Of a DNA stretch of 42,886 nt, positions 35,809 through 42,886 are shown piece after piece. Below the pieces are notes generated by a model. The model did no database searches, had not been told where the DNA came from, and was given only the letters and a program-made list of their open reading frames with translations. The position numbers and the translations under genes are program-made. Positions within the stretch are counted from its first letter, which is position 1; every line of letters starts with the position of its first letter. Source of the stretch: Sedimentisphaerales bacterium (GTDB lineage Bacteria; Planctomycetota; Phycisphaerae; Sedimentisphaerales; SM23-30); assembly GCA_016928435.1 (NCBI GenBank), contig JAFGKT010000040.1, forward strand, positions 1-42,886, given 5' to 3'.

Positions 35809-35827
35809 TGTGCAACTCGTTTGCACA
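35809..35827. repeat. TGTGCAA hairpin (REP-like)
   Basis: TGTGCAA (35809-35815) and TTGCACA (35821-35827) form a perfect 7-bp stem with a five-base loop, CTCGT. Short hairpins of this kind are typical of REP-like intergenic elements; only one copy is seen in this window. Confidence 0.5.
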
Positions 35828-36225
35828 TGCGGTTCTCTTACGGTTTCTTGCCAATTCACACAAAAAAAAACGCAGCCCGAAGTTCTTTTCAACCGGCTGC
35901 GTCTGCGATCTGTTATCTCGGGCTACGCCCTATAAATAAACCTATACCTCGCCTCCGCAACGCTCTAAGCGTCGCCAAGCCCACCATTTGCTGTTTGGGT
36001 TATAGGTCATTTTCAACTCAAAAAAAGCGTCTTCCAATCCAACCAAAGACCCCTTCCAGGCCCAAAAGGGCGATTTTGCCCTGATCTGTAATCCGATTAA
36101 ACCAAATTCCCCGGGGTGAGTCAATAGGAAAAAATGAGCAAAATTATATGGCCTAATTATCACACGGCACAAAACTAGCTAACAAGTTTTGCAAGTTGCT
36201 TGAGACAGACGACAACTCAGGATCG

Positions 36226-36250
36226 CCCTCATCAGCCCATCCTGTATTCC
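36226..36250. repeat. Dispersed repeat, copy 1
   Basis: CCTCATCAGCCCAT is followed by CCTGTATTC. It matches 41722-41746 except for one base change and one inserted T. It lies in the gene-free stretch upstream of trpEG. Confidence 0.55.
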
Positions 36251-36528
36251 ATCATGTCAATCTGCTTAAAAGCTCTCTTGCTCCACTTATGAAGCCAATC
36301 CCAATAACGAATCGAACTCATTCGCGTTACTGTCCCGCCTGTGGCCAATCTAAAATCTTGCTAATCCTGTCATCCTGAGTGATCGGCTAATTATGAGAAA
36401 TGAGGTTTAATATATGCTAAACGTTTTGCGGTTTAACATCTTTAATAAGTCACAACCATCTCTATCAATCAGAGCAGTAATCTCCCAACATCCGGATGAA
36501 TGTTTCTGCTCCAGCCTACTTATAAGGC

Positions 36529-38274
36529 TCATTTCACGGCATTGCTTTCTTGCCGATGGCAAGATAACCGAGCCAATGCCGCCAAATAGGGTAGGCTGTG
36601 GGCTATATATGCTTCATTGTCCAAATACATCGGCTTGTCTTCAGCCATCGTGATGGGGCAAATCGTAAACTGAGGACTAGCTGAAAAACCATTACAAATC
36701 GCTCCTTTGATCTCACCATTCCAGCCTTTGTCACTGTAGTAGCGATGTCCTATTCCCTTGATCATGCTTATCGGGACATAAGCACAGTTGTCTGCTTGGC
36801 CGCAATTCAATCCCGCAATCCACTGCAAGTTGCCGACCGCAATATCAACAAACTGAGAATCATCAAAGATGTTCGCAAACTCAAGGGCAAGAATTGCAGC
36901 AAAGGCATATATGTTATTATGAGCATGATACCAACTGCCGAAGTAGGTCAATCCCTGTCCGCAATAGTAACCTGCTGGAAGAATATAAAACGGGCTCTTT
37001 TTGCAGGCTGGCAGGAGATAACCGTAAGCGAAATCATATAAGGTCTGTTTCCACCGCACCGCTTCGTTATGCGATGGCCACAGTCTGAGCATTTCCAAAA
37101 AAGGCACCAAATAGTGTGGATAATGTCCGCCTTTATTGTAGATACGGCCATCTTTACTCCACGCTCCGCAGTGAATGTTCGCCTTTTCAGTGAATTTGCT
37201 ACCGCCGAACATTGAGAAATCACTATAAGTGTAGAAGTGGCCATAGAAAGGCCCCTCGGCTGCTGATTGCGGCACTTGCCGTTCCATCACCATATTAGCA
37301 AAGTCAAACACTTGCTCTTCGTATTCTTGCCTGCCTGACTTGAACAGTTCCACAGATGCCCTGAGCAGCATTAGCAAATCGCGCGTCATTAGTTGATTGT
37401 CAGGCGGTGTTGCACCGTGCGGCGCGCCGTGTACCGGGGCATAGAAGATGTGTTCCTCTTCATTAATTACAGGCGTGTATTTCCTGCTGCTTGCCCAAGT
37501 AAAAGCCTTAATCGCTCGTTCAAGATATTCAGCGCTGATGCTCGGATGATTTTCGAGGATGATTCTCGCTGAACGTGCAAAAATCATAGCAGCCTTGGCA
37601 ACATTGCCTATTATTGCGTGATATTGCTTGGAACTGTCAAAATCATGTACTACCGATCCATCGCCTAATCCAAATTCATCGCGTGCTTTATCCTGCAAGA
37701 ATGCCAGGTAACTGCAACCGTTAATGATATGCCTATGCAAGTGGCTTAGTTCTTCCGTATTCAGACGATTGCCAAGAACCTCGATAATATCCTCAATACT
37801 ATCCAGTGTGACACAGTGGCTGCTAAATTCCTGCAACTGGCCGCCGCTAGAGTCCAGCCAGCCTATCTTCGGCCCTTTGGCCGGGGCCAACTCTGCTTTT
37901 TTATCTAAGAACTCAAATGCGATGGTTTCAAAACAACTGGACCAAAGAATCTCTTTTGCAATAACCACCGGATCGCTGGTGAGGATAGTCCTGTCGCCAT
38001 CGATTATTTTGAGGGTATAGTCTCCAGGTTGGTCTAAAGCCGAAAAGTCCGCAACCCACCAAAAGCTTCCCCATTTTTCTCCCCATTCTTGGACTGGGGC
38101 CCTCATTACGCAATCGCCATTATCATCCAGTACAACAAAACAGCCCGACTGTATAAAATCTGCATCAGAACTACGAACGATCGCTCGCTTGGGCAATCCC
38201 TTATCGTATCCTATTTGAGAAGTGAGTATGCCCGATATCCCACAACCCACACTACCTTCGATGTTATCTGTCAA
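36529..38274 (-). CDS. GH9-like glycoside hydrolase with CelD_N domain
   Basis: The 581-residue protein looks like a family-9 glycoside hydrolase with an N-terminal Ig-like CelD_N domain. The CelD_N part (about 15-105) includes 'SQIGYDKGLPKRAIVRSS' and 'WWVADFSALDQPGDYTL'. The helical part (about 110-575) has 'HNNIYAFAAILALEFANIF', 'VGNLQWIAGLNCGQ' and, near the C-terminus, 'MYLDNEAYIAHSLPYLAALA', whose Glu sits where the GH9 catalytic acid lies. The nucleophile-side 'DAGD' motif is not recognisable; the best candidate is 'GWLDSSGGQ', with only the first Asp kept. There is no signal peptide. The start is a TTG at 38272-38274 with GGAG about 11 nt upstream. It lies downstream of xylB on the same strand and may act on cytoplasmic oligosaccharides. 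Confidence 0.7.
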   Translation of the reverse strand: MTDNIEGSVGCGISGILTSQIGYDKGLPKRAIVRSSDADFIQSGCFVVLDDNGDCVMRAPVQEWGEKWGSFWWVADFSALDQPGDYTLKIIDGDRTILTSDPVVIAKEILWSSCFETIAFEFLDKKAELAPAKGPKIGWLDSSGGQLQEFSSHCVTLDSIEDIIEVLGNRLNTEELSHLHRHIINGCSYLAFLQDKARDEFGLGDGSVVHDFDSSKQYHAIIGNVAKAAMIFARSARIILENHPSISAEYLERAIKAFTWASSRKYTPVINEEEHIFYAPVHGAPHGATPPDNQLMTRDLLMLLRASVELFKSGRQEYEEQVFDFANMVMERQVPQSAAEGPFYGHFYTYSDFSMFGGSKFTEKANIHCGAWSKDGRIYNKGGHYPHYLVPFLEMLRLWPSHNEAVRWKQTLYDFAYGYLLPACKKSPFYILPAGYYCGQGLTYFGSWYHAHNNIYAFAAILALEFANIFDDSQFVDIAVGNLQWIAGLNCGQADNCAYVPISMIKGIGHRYYSDKGWNGEIKGAICNGFSASPQFTICPITMAEDKPMYLDNEAYIAHSLPYLAALARLSCHRQESNAVK

Positions 38275-38550
38275 TCTATATGTACTCCAAGGGCCTTTCT
38301 ATTCCATCATGTGTCTTTATTCATCTTCGACCAGCCTTCAGCCCCGTAGAACGCCTCTCGCAACCCATGCGGTATTTATCCTGTCAATCTTTCAGAAGTC
38401 TTTTTCTGTTCCCTTCGAATAACTAATCCCACTAATATACCGAATTCATTCGTATCTCTGGCCTGCCTTTGGCAAAATATTTTGATCTTCTTTCTTAAAA
38501 TCTGTGTTAATCTGCGAAATCTGCGGATAAAATCTCTCTGACCACTCGCA
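38275..38550. other. Gap with degenerate CTG-type repeats
   Basis: No gene is visible in these 276 bases between xylB and the GH9-like gene. The stretch holds a TTTATCCTGTCAATC phrase (38374-38390) and an AATCTGTGTTAATCTGCGAA-type run (38499-38531) with an approximately 10-12 base period, a kind of degenerate spacer repeat also seen at 33487-33509 and 36363-36377. Confidence 0.5.
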
Positions 38551-40035
38551 CTAACCAAGCCGCCTCCGCAGCGCCGCCAACCATCTATCATACGCCGCCG
38601 CATAAGCATCCGCCTGCGAACTATCAGGCTCAATCGTCTTAACGCATTTAAGCCCATCAAAAGCCTCCGCCGCCGATTTATAAATCCCCGCGCCAATCCC
38701 AGCCCCCCGCGCCGCCCCCTGCGAACCATCCGTATTAAACAGCTCAACCCGCGCCCCCGTCACCGTAGCAAACGCTTTAGCAAACAGCGGACTCAAAAAC
38801 ATATTCGCATGACCAGCCCGTACCGTCTTAATTTCCACATTAATCGAACGCATAACCTCACAGCCGTAATTCAACGCGAACACAATCCCTTCTTGTGCCG
38901 CCCGCAGCAGATGACCCCGATTATGCGTATTAAAGTTCAATCCCTCAACCGCAGCCCCAATATTCTTATCGCCCAACGTACGTTCCGCCCCATTGCCAAA
39001 AGGCAACACCACCAACCCGTCAGCACCAACCGCCACCTTTTCCGCCATCGCGTTCATTTCCGGATAATCATCACCATCAGCCATAACATTATGTTTGAGC
39101 CAACTATTAAGAATCCCCGTCCCGCTAACGCAAAGCAAAACCCCGCAGCGGTTCGCCGAGGCTGAGTGGTTCACATGCGCAAAAATATTAACCCGCGATT
39201 GCGGATCGGAATCGGTTTTGTCGGTCACGCCGTACACCACCCCCGATGTCCCCGCTGTGGCTGCGATTTCGCCGGGGTTCAAAACATTAAGCGACAGCGC
39301 GTTGTTCGGTTGGTCCCCAGCCCGATAGGTAACAGGCGTGCCTGCCTTCAATCCCAACTCCGCTGCCGCCTCCGCCGTCAACTCTCCTTGCACCCCAAAC
39401 GTATCTTTAACATCGCACAGCATTTCATTCGGTATGCCGTAATATTGCGTTACCATCTCCGCCGGTGCGTTCGCCTGAAAGTCCCAAAGCATCCCTTCCG
39501 ACAATCCCGAAGCTGTCGTCACAAACTGCCCCGTCATTTTCCCCGCCACATAATCACCAGGCAGCATCGCTTTGTGAATCTTTGCGAAAATATCCGGCTC
39601 GTTATCCTTAACCCACTTTAATTTTGAAGCTGTGAAATTGCCCGGCGAATTCAACAAATGCCCCAAACACTTCTCCGCCCCAATCGCCTCGAAAGCCTTC
39701 TGCCCAATCTCCACCGCTCGACTGTCGCACCAAATAATGCTAGGCCGCAACACCTCATAATTCTTATCCACCACCACCAAACCATGCATCTGATACGAAA
39801 TGCCAATCGCTCCAACTTCTTCGAGCCGACAACCTTGCCCAGCAATCTCAGCCGTAGCCGCCTTGATATGCTGCCACCAAGTCTCCGGCCGTTGCTCAGC
39901 CCAACCCGCCCGCGGCGCGCTAATCTCCAACTCCGTCTTAGGCGAAGTAGCCGACGCCACCACCGCCCCCGTCTCCGCGTCCAATACCGTCGCCTTAACC
40001 GAAGAACTGCCTACGTCATAACCCATCAGATACAT
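38551..40035 (-). CDS. xylB: Xylulokinase XylB
   Basis: XylB phosphorylates D-xylulose to xylulose 5-phosphate after xylose isomerase. The 494-residue FGGY-family kinase has 'GYDVGSSSVKATVLD', 'AGWAEQRPETWWQ', 'IGISYQMHGLVVVDK', 'IIWCDSRAVEIG', 'YRAGDQPNNALSLNVLNPGEIAATAGTSGVVYG' (in parts), and 'GSQGAARGAGIGAGIY'. The catalytic Asp is the one in 'AGDQPNNA'. It is full length. AGAGGAT precedes the ATG at good spacing. No xylA or xylose transporter is in the window. The plus strand here is strongly C-rich. Confidence 0.93.
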   Translation of the reverse strand: MYLMGYDVGSSSVKATVLDAETGAVVASATSPKTELEISAPRAGWAEQRPETWWQHIKAATAEIAGQGCRLEEVGAIGISYQMHGLVVVDKNYEVLRPSIIWCDSRAVEIGQKAFEAIGAEKCLGHLLNSPGNFTASKLKWVKDNEPDIFAKIHKAMLPGDYVAGKMTGQFVTTASGLSEGMLWDFQANAPAEMVTQYYGIPNEMLCDVKDTFGVQGELTAEAAAELGLKAGTPVTYRAGDQPNNALSLNVLNPGEIAATAGTSGVVYGVTDKTDSDPQSRVNIFAHVNHSASANRCGVLLCVSGTGILNSWLKHNVMADGDDYPEMNAMAEKVAVGADGLVVLPFGNGAERTLGDKNIGAAVEGLNFNTHNRGHLLRAAQEGIVFALNYGCEVMRSINVEIKTVRAGHANMFLSPLFAKAFATVTGARVELFNTDGSQGAARGAGIGAGIYKSAAEAFDGLKCVKTIEPDSSQADAYAAAYDRWLAALRRRLG

Positions 40036-40173
40036 AATAAAATCCTCTGTAATCAGGAGCCGGAAAAATCAAATACAAATCGGCAAAGATTATAACTCAC
40101 CAACGCGATTACCGCAACGATGTGTTAAGATAGATTCTGGTAAAAGGTTACGCTTATACCGTTCCCCCAACAA

Positions 40174-40205
40174 ATTAGCCCCCTGACCTGCTCAGGCCGT
40201 TTTAA
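40174..40205 (+). repeat. Hairpin repeat family 1, copy d (diverged)
   Basis: ATTAGCCCCCTGACCTG is followed by CTCAGGCCGTTTTAA. The stem is weakened to CCTGA/TCAGG. It lies between xylB and the secreted YfaP-type protein and keeps the TTTTAA tail. Confidence 0.65.
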
Positions 40206-40273
40206 CTAAAATAATTACCTTTGACCAATCCCAACAACCCCGCATATGACAAATGTGACAACCCGCCCCCGTC

Positions 40274-41440
40274 TTAGTCGCCTTCCAGCGTAATTTCAAA
40301 CTCCGCCCGCACAGCCCGCGCCGCCCGGCCAGGCGAATACTCCGCGTATATCGTCGCCGATTGATCTTCGTCTGAGTTATTGCGATTACGCAACCTGCCA
40401 GGCCTCTCAAACTCACAATACGAATTGTCCGTCTCCCAACTAGCGTACTGCGTCACATCAGTCTCGTCACCGTTGCTCCACGTAGCCACCGCCCGCAACT
40501 GCTGCGTCCTCCCAGAACGCACCGTGTCTCGTCCAACAATCTCCAAACTCTCCAATGTCGCTTCGTCCAGCCTCGCTTCGTTTTGCTGCACCGTGTACGT
40601 CCAGTGAGGCGTTTCGTCACGTCGTCCGCGCAGCACATCTGTGTAAGAAGCTACCAACCGCTGCTCGCCGCCCGGTTGACGTCTAAACACATTCAGCGTT
40701 ATCTCCGCGTTGTCAGCGTCGGTAACCGAATGACCATAGTCGTACCATCGCGCGAAAAACTCGTACTCGCCCGGCAGCGCCGTCTCACCATCCCAATACG
40801 CTCGTTCCGGCCCATTCCCGTCGTCTTCCCGGCCGTGACCGCCCGCCCCCTGGTCGTCATAATCAAAATGCCCGCTCGACTCGCTCCGAAAATCCCAATG
40901 GTTGCCCCTCGGATCCGTCACATGCAAATCAATGTCAGGCCCTTCGTCGCTGCCGTTGTGCTTCCACGTCAACGTAAACGATATCGCACCTTCGCCCCCG
41001 GGGTCCTCTTCCGGGATAACCACATCCGGCTCTAAGTCATCGATAATCGCGAAATAATCACTCCAGTCACTCACCCACGCCGTATCCGGATCGCTCCCAT
41101 CTTCCGCCACCGAAACACGAATCCTGTACCGCTCGCTCGTCTCAATATCCCGAGGAATCGCCCACTCGTACCCTGAACTCATATACCCCTCCGCGATCCG
41201 CGTCCGCGTCCCCTCACCCACCAAGTCAATCCGATGATACAGCCCCGCCACCTCACAGTCTTGCCAACAGATATTCTGAGTAGTACCCCGAACATAAGAC
41301 GTTCCAATGGAAGGGTTTATAATCTCAACCCCCGGCTGCCAAATCTCCTCTGCAACCTGCCCCAACGCCGTCGGCCCGTACCCCAACCCCGCTAAGCTCA
41401 ACGCCGCCAAAGCCAATAGCATCAGGGTTTTACGTCTCAT
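40274..41440 (-). CDS. Secreted protein with YfaP/DUF2135-like and Ig-like domains
   Basis: The 388-residue protein has a signal peptide (MRRKTLMLLALAALSLAGLG, cleavage near 'PTALGQ'). A first beta domain (about 35-140) has the Kre9/KNH-like pattern 'INPSIGTSYVRGTTQNICW'. A YfaP/DUF2135-like domain (about 155-260) has 'FTLTWKHNGSDEGPDIDLHV' and the acidic 'FDYDDQGAGGHGREDDGNGPE', which may bind calcium. A C-terminal Big_2-like domain (about 295-385) has 'LESLEIVGRDTVRSGRTQQL' and 'YASWETDN'. The ATG at 41438-41440 has GAGGAAG 6 nt upstream. It probably works at the cell surface or periplasm; no catalytic motif is seen. Confidence 0.8.
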   Translation of the reverse strand: MRRKTLMLLALAALSLAGLGYGPTALGQVAEEIWQPGVEIINPSIGTSYVRGTTQNICWQDCEVAGLYHRIDLVGEGTRTRIAEGYMSSGYEWAIPRDIETSERYRIRVSVAEDGSDPDTAWVSDWSDYFAIIDDLEPDVVIPEEDPGGEGAISFTLTWKHNGSDEGPDIDLHVTDPRGNHWDFRSESSGHFDYDDQGAGGHGREDDGNGPERAYWDGETALPGEYEFFARWYDYGHSVTDADNAEITLNVFRRQPGGEQRLVASYTDVLRGRRDETPHWTYTVQQNEARLDEATLESLEIVGRDTVRSGRTQQLRAVATWSNGDETDVTQYASWETDNSYCEFERPGRLRNRNNSDEDQSATIYAEYSPGRAARAVRAEFEITLEGD

Positions 41441-41614
41441 GAAAACTTCCTCAAAAATCACTTTCACCCATTCATTCTACCGTCTCACCCCCACCCAAGC
41501 CAATCCAAAACACGCTCTATCTCCCTGCCAGACCGTATCCTCTTATAAGACAGCCAATCCCCCGCAAGGTTAGAACCGTAAATGGGATCATCAACCCAAC
41601 AACATCCGCAACTT

Positions 41615-41649
41615 TTAGCCCCCGAACTTTATGTTCGGCGGGTTCGAAC
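41615..41649 (+). repeat. Hairpin repeat family 2 (forward orientation)
   Basis: The unit TTAGCCCCCGAAC-TTTAT-GTTCGGCGGGTTCGAAC forms a CCGAAC/GTTCGG stem. It matches the reverse complement of 16672-16706 and shares the TTAGCCC and GGGTT ends with family 1. It lies in the 305-base gap between the YfaP-type gene and the P-loop kinase gene; no gene is seen in that gap. Confidence 0.7.
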
Positions 41650-41721
41650 ACCCGATGCAAAACAAACCAAATCAACTTCTGAAACACCAACCAGCACTCG
41701 CAACTTTTAGTCCTGCAGAAT

Positions 41722-41746
41722 GCCTCATCAGCCCATGCTGTTATTC
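41722..41746. repeat. Dispersed repeat, copy 2
   Basis: GCCTCATCAGCCCATGCTG is followed by TTATTC. It is nearly identical to 36226-36250 (one substitution, one inserted base). It ends at the stop codon of the P-loop kinase gene. Confidence 0.55.
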
Positions 41747-42321
41747 TACCCCTTCGCCCGATGATCTTCTATACCTGCAATAAATCTTGCTGACTCTCTA
41801 GGAGAACGGAATCTCAAAAACTGGATTTGTGAATATTGTGAATCCTTCAAAATCCGTTCATATGCCCGCCTTGTTTTGTGATAGGTTTGTATAGTCCACA
41901 GAATTATCGAGTTTTTACTAAAAAAACTCCCCTTAAACGATTCCCTATTTCCTGTTCCTTCCCACAATTCTTCTTTGGTTATTGAACGCGTAACAGCTCT
42001 CTTAATAGCCTGCAAAAAAGTTCTCGGAAAAGAATAGTCAAGCCATATCACCAAATCCACATCTTTCCATTTGATCGGAATGGCCCTGGTATAATTGCCG
42101 TCAAGAACCCATTTTTCGTTCTCAGATAAAACCTTTTCTAATTTCGGCAAAAACTCATCATCGCTCGGCAAATGCCAGTCCGGCCCCCAGAACACCGCAT
42201 CAATCTCAATATGCTTAATCTCCAGCTTGTCAGAAAGCAACTTAGCAAAAGTAGTCTTGCCACTGCCGCTTGTTCCAACTACATTGATTCTATTGCATCT
42301 ACTAATATCTATTTGATCCAT
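41746..42321 (-). CDS. P-loop kinase-like ATPase (FlaR/adenylate-kinase-like)
   Basis: This 191-residue P-loop NTPase resembles the FlaR/'topology modulation' and shikimate/adenylate-kinase-like group. Walker A is GTSGSGKT at 16-23, followed by 'LLSDKLEIKHIEIDAVFWGPDW', 'WVLDGNYTRAI' and 'VDLVIWLDYSFPRTFLQAIKRAVTR' (in parts), which is typical of this group. The substrate is not known. Coding DNA here is AT-rich (one 60-base line at 41881 is 32% G+C by count, against 60% in xylB), and the gene is flanked by repeats. No strong ribosome-binding site is seen before the ATG. Confidence 0.75.
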   Translation of the reverse strand: MDQIDISRCNRINVVGTSGSGKTTFAKLLSDKLEIKHIEIDAVFWGPDWHLPSDDEFLPKLEKVLSENEKWVLDGNYTRAIPIKWKDVDLVIWLDYSFPRTFLQAIKRAVTRSITKEELWEGTGNRESFKGSFFSKNSIILWTIQTYHKTRRAYERILKDSQYSQIQFLRFRSPRESARFIAGIEDHRAKG

Positions 42322-42383
42322 CTAACTTGCTTAATCTCGTATAAGTTAAACTGCTCCGCAACGTCCGCTATAAAACACAGCCC

Positions 42384-42788
42384 TTAGGACATCAACTCTA
42401 ACCTGTTCACAATCCTATCCGCTTCTTTCAACACCGCCAACTCCGCATAATCGTACCGCGAAGGCGAATGGTGATTGCCGATGATGTTCTTCACAATCTC
42501 GATCTTCTCCGCTGGAAAATCAATCGAACCAAGCATCTCCTCCGCCACGCCCGGCCCATATTCCTCTTGCGTCTTACCATTATTGTACCCGTGCTTCGCC
42601 TCAGAAACCTTTATCCCCACATCATGCAGCAAAGCACAAGCAATAACGATATCCTCATCGCACCCAGACCGCTCCAACATAATCCGCTCAGCATGCCCCA
42701 GCACCTTCAGCGCATGCTCAATCCGCCTATCATCATCCCCAAAATACTGCGTCAAAATCCGCACCAGTTGTGCCCGCAAATATCGCAT
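42384..42788 (-). CDS. HD-domain metal-dependent phosphohydrolase
   Basis: This is a small HD-domain protein (134 residues from the ATG at 42786-42788; a GTG three codons upstream is an alternative). Metal ligands are visible: His25 in 'IEHALKVLGHAE', His55-Asp56 in 'ALLHDVGIK', 'NHHSPSRYDY' in the middle and a C-terminal Asp in 'KEADRIVNRL'. This layout matches stand-alone HD hydrolases acting on nucleotides or phosphoesters; the substrate is unknown. It is 62 nt upstream of the P-loop kinase gene on the same strand. Only about 100 bases remain beyond it. Confidence 0.82.
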   Translation of the reverse strand: MRYLRAQLVRILTQYFGDDDRRIEHALKVLGHAERIMLERSGCDEDIVIACALLHDVGIKVSEAKHGYNNGKTQEEYGPGVAEEMLGSIDFPAEKIEIVKNIIGNHHSPSRYDYAELAVLKEADRIVNRLELMS

Positions 42789-42886
42789 ACTAACCACTCA
42801 ACCCGGTATCTATGACATCACGCCATTCGTCAACAAAAAACGTTATTTTCATTGCCAAATTACTCTACAACACCTTTTACCACCAG

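Larger units (their letters stand above)
35734..36528. other. Gene-free region between trpEG and the GH9-like gene
   Basis: About 800 bases hold no supportable gene; the open frames on both strands are short and of odd composition. A small hairpin repeat lies at 35809-35827. A segment at 36226-36250 recurs at 41722-41746, and CCTGTC-type phrases occur at 36363-36377. It looks like repeat-rich spacer or remnants of older genes. Confidence 0.55.

Noticed and set aside
35821-36172. Overlapping open frames on both strands between trpEG and the GH9-like gene
   Set aside because: Short, odd composition, no start signals, no family resemblance; the region is rich in small repeats.

Overview
The window reads as a chromosomal segment of a Gram-negative bacterium, most likely a planctomycete of the Phycisphaerae/Sedimentisphaerales type. 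This is an inference from gene content: a fused TrpE-TrpG, a PurS-like domain fused to PurL, a LAB_N (lipid A biosynthesis N-terminal domain) membrane protein, many secreted Ig-like proteins, and abundant short intergenic hairpins. No rRNA, tRNA, CRISPR array, transposase or phage gene was seen. Most genes are housekeeping or metabolic.

Left part (1-9.4 kb), mostly minus strand. A row runs response regulator > thiL > tsaE > secreted Ig-like protein > ABC ATPase (cut by the window edge). Next come argH, a PAP2 lipoprotein and a stand-alone LigD-type phosphoesterase domain. A plus-strand short ArgA-like acetyltransferase follows, then a FliL-like membrane protein, a membrane-anchored thioredoxin and accA.

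Middle part (9.5-20.5 kb). Plus-strand tyrA, purSL, purQ and recJ are closely spaced. After a 0.8-kb gene-free stretch with hairpin repeats lies an envelope-glycan locus: a GT2 polyprenyl-phosphate glycosyltransferase and a LAB_N protein face a convergent pair, a GT83/ArnT-like transferase and a nucleotide-pyrophosphatase-type phosphodiesterase.

ATP synthase (20.8-28.7 kb). A complete F1Fo operon, atpZ-I-B-E-F-H-A-G-D-C, has a recognisable promoter in front and a hairpin just before the c-subunit gene.

Right part (28.8-42.9 kb), all minus strand: a large unrecognised secreted protein, then (in transcription order) trpEG > trpD > trpF > nadD with no trpC. Upstream lie a GH9-like protein with a CelD_N domain, xylulokinase, a secreted YfaP/Big-type protein, a FlaR-like P-loop kinase and an HD-domain hydrolase. 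Gene-free gaps here carry degenerate repeats.

No clearly new multi-gene system is visible. The best leads are a hairpin-repeat superfamily whose members share outer arms, double as terminators and supply stop codons; the GT2/LAB_N/GT83/phosphodiesterase locus; a GH9-like protein with an altered catalytic motif; and changes of strand composition that gene direction does not explain.
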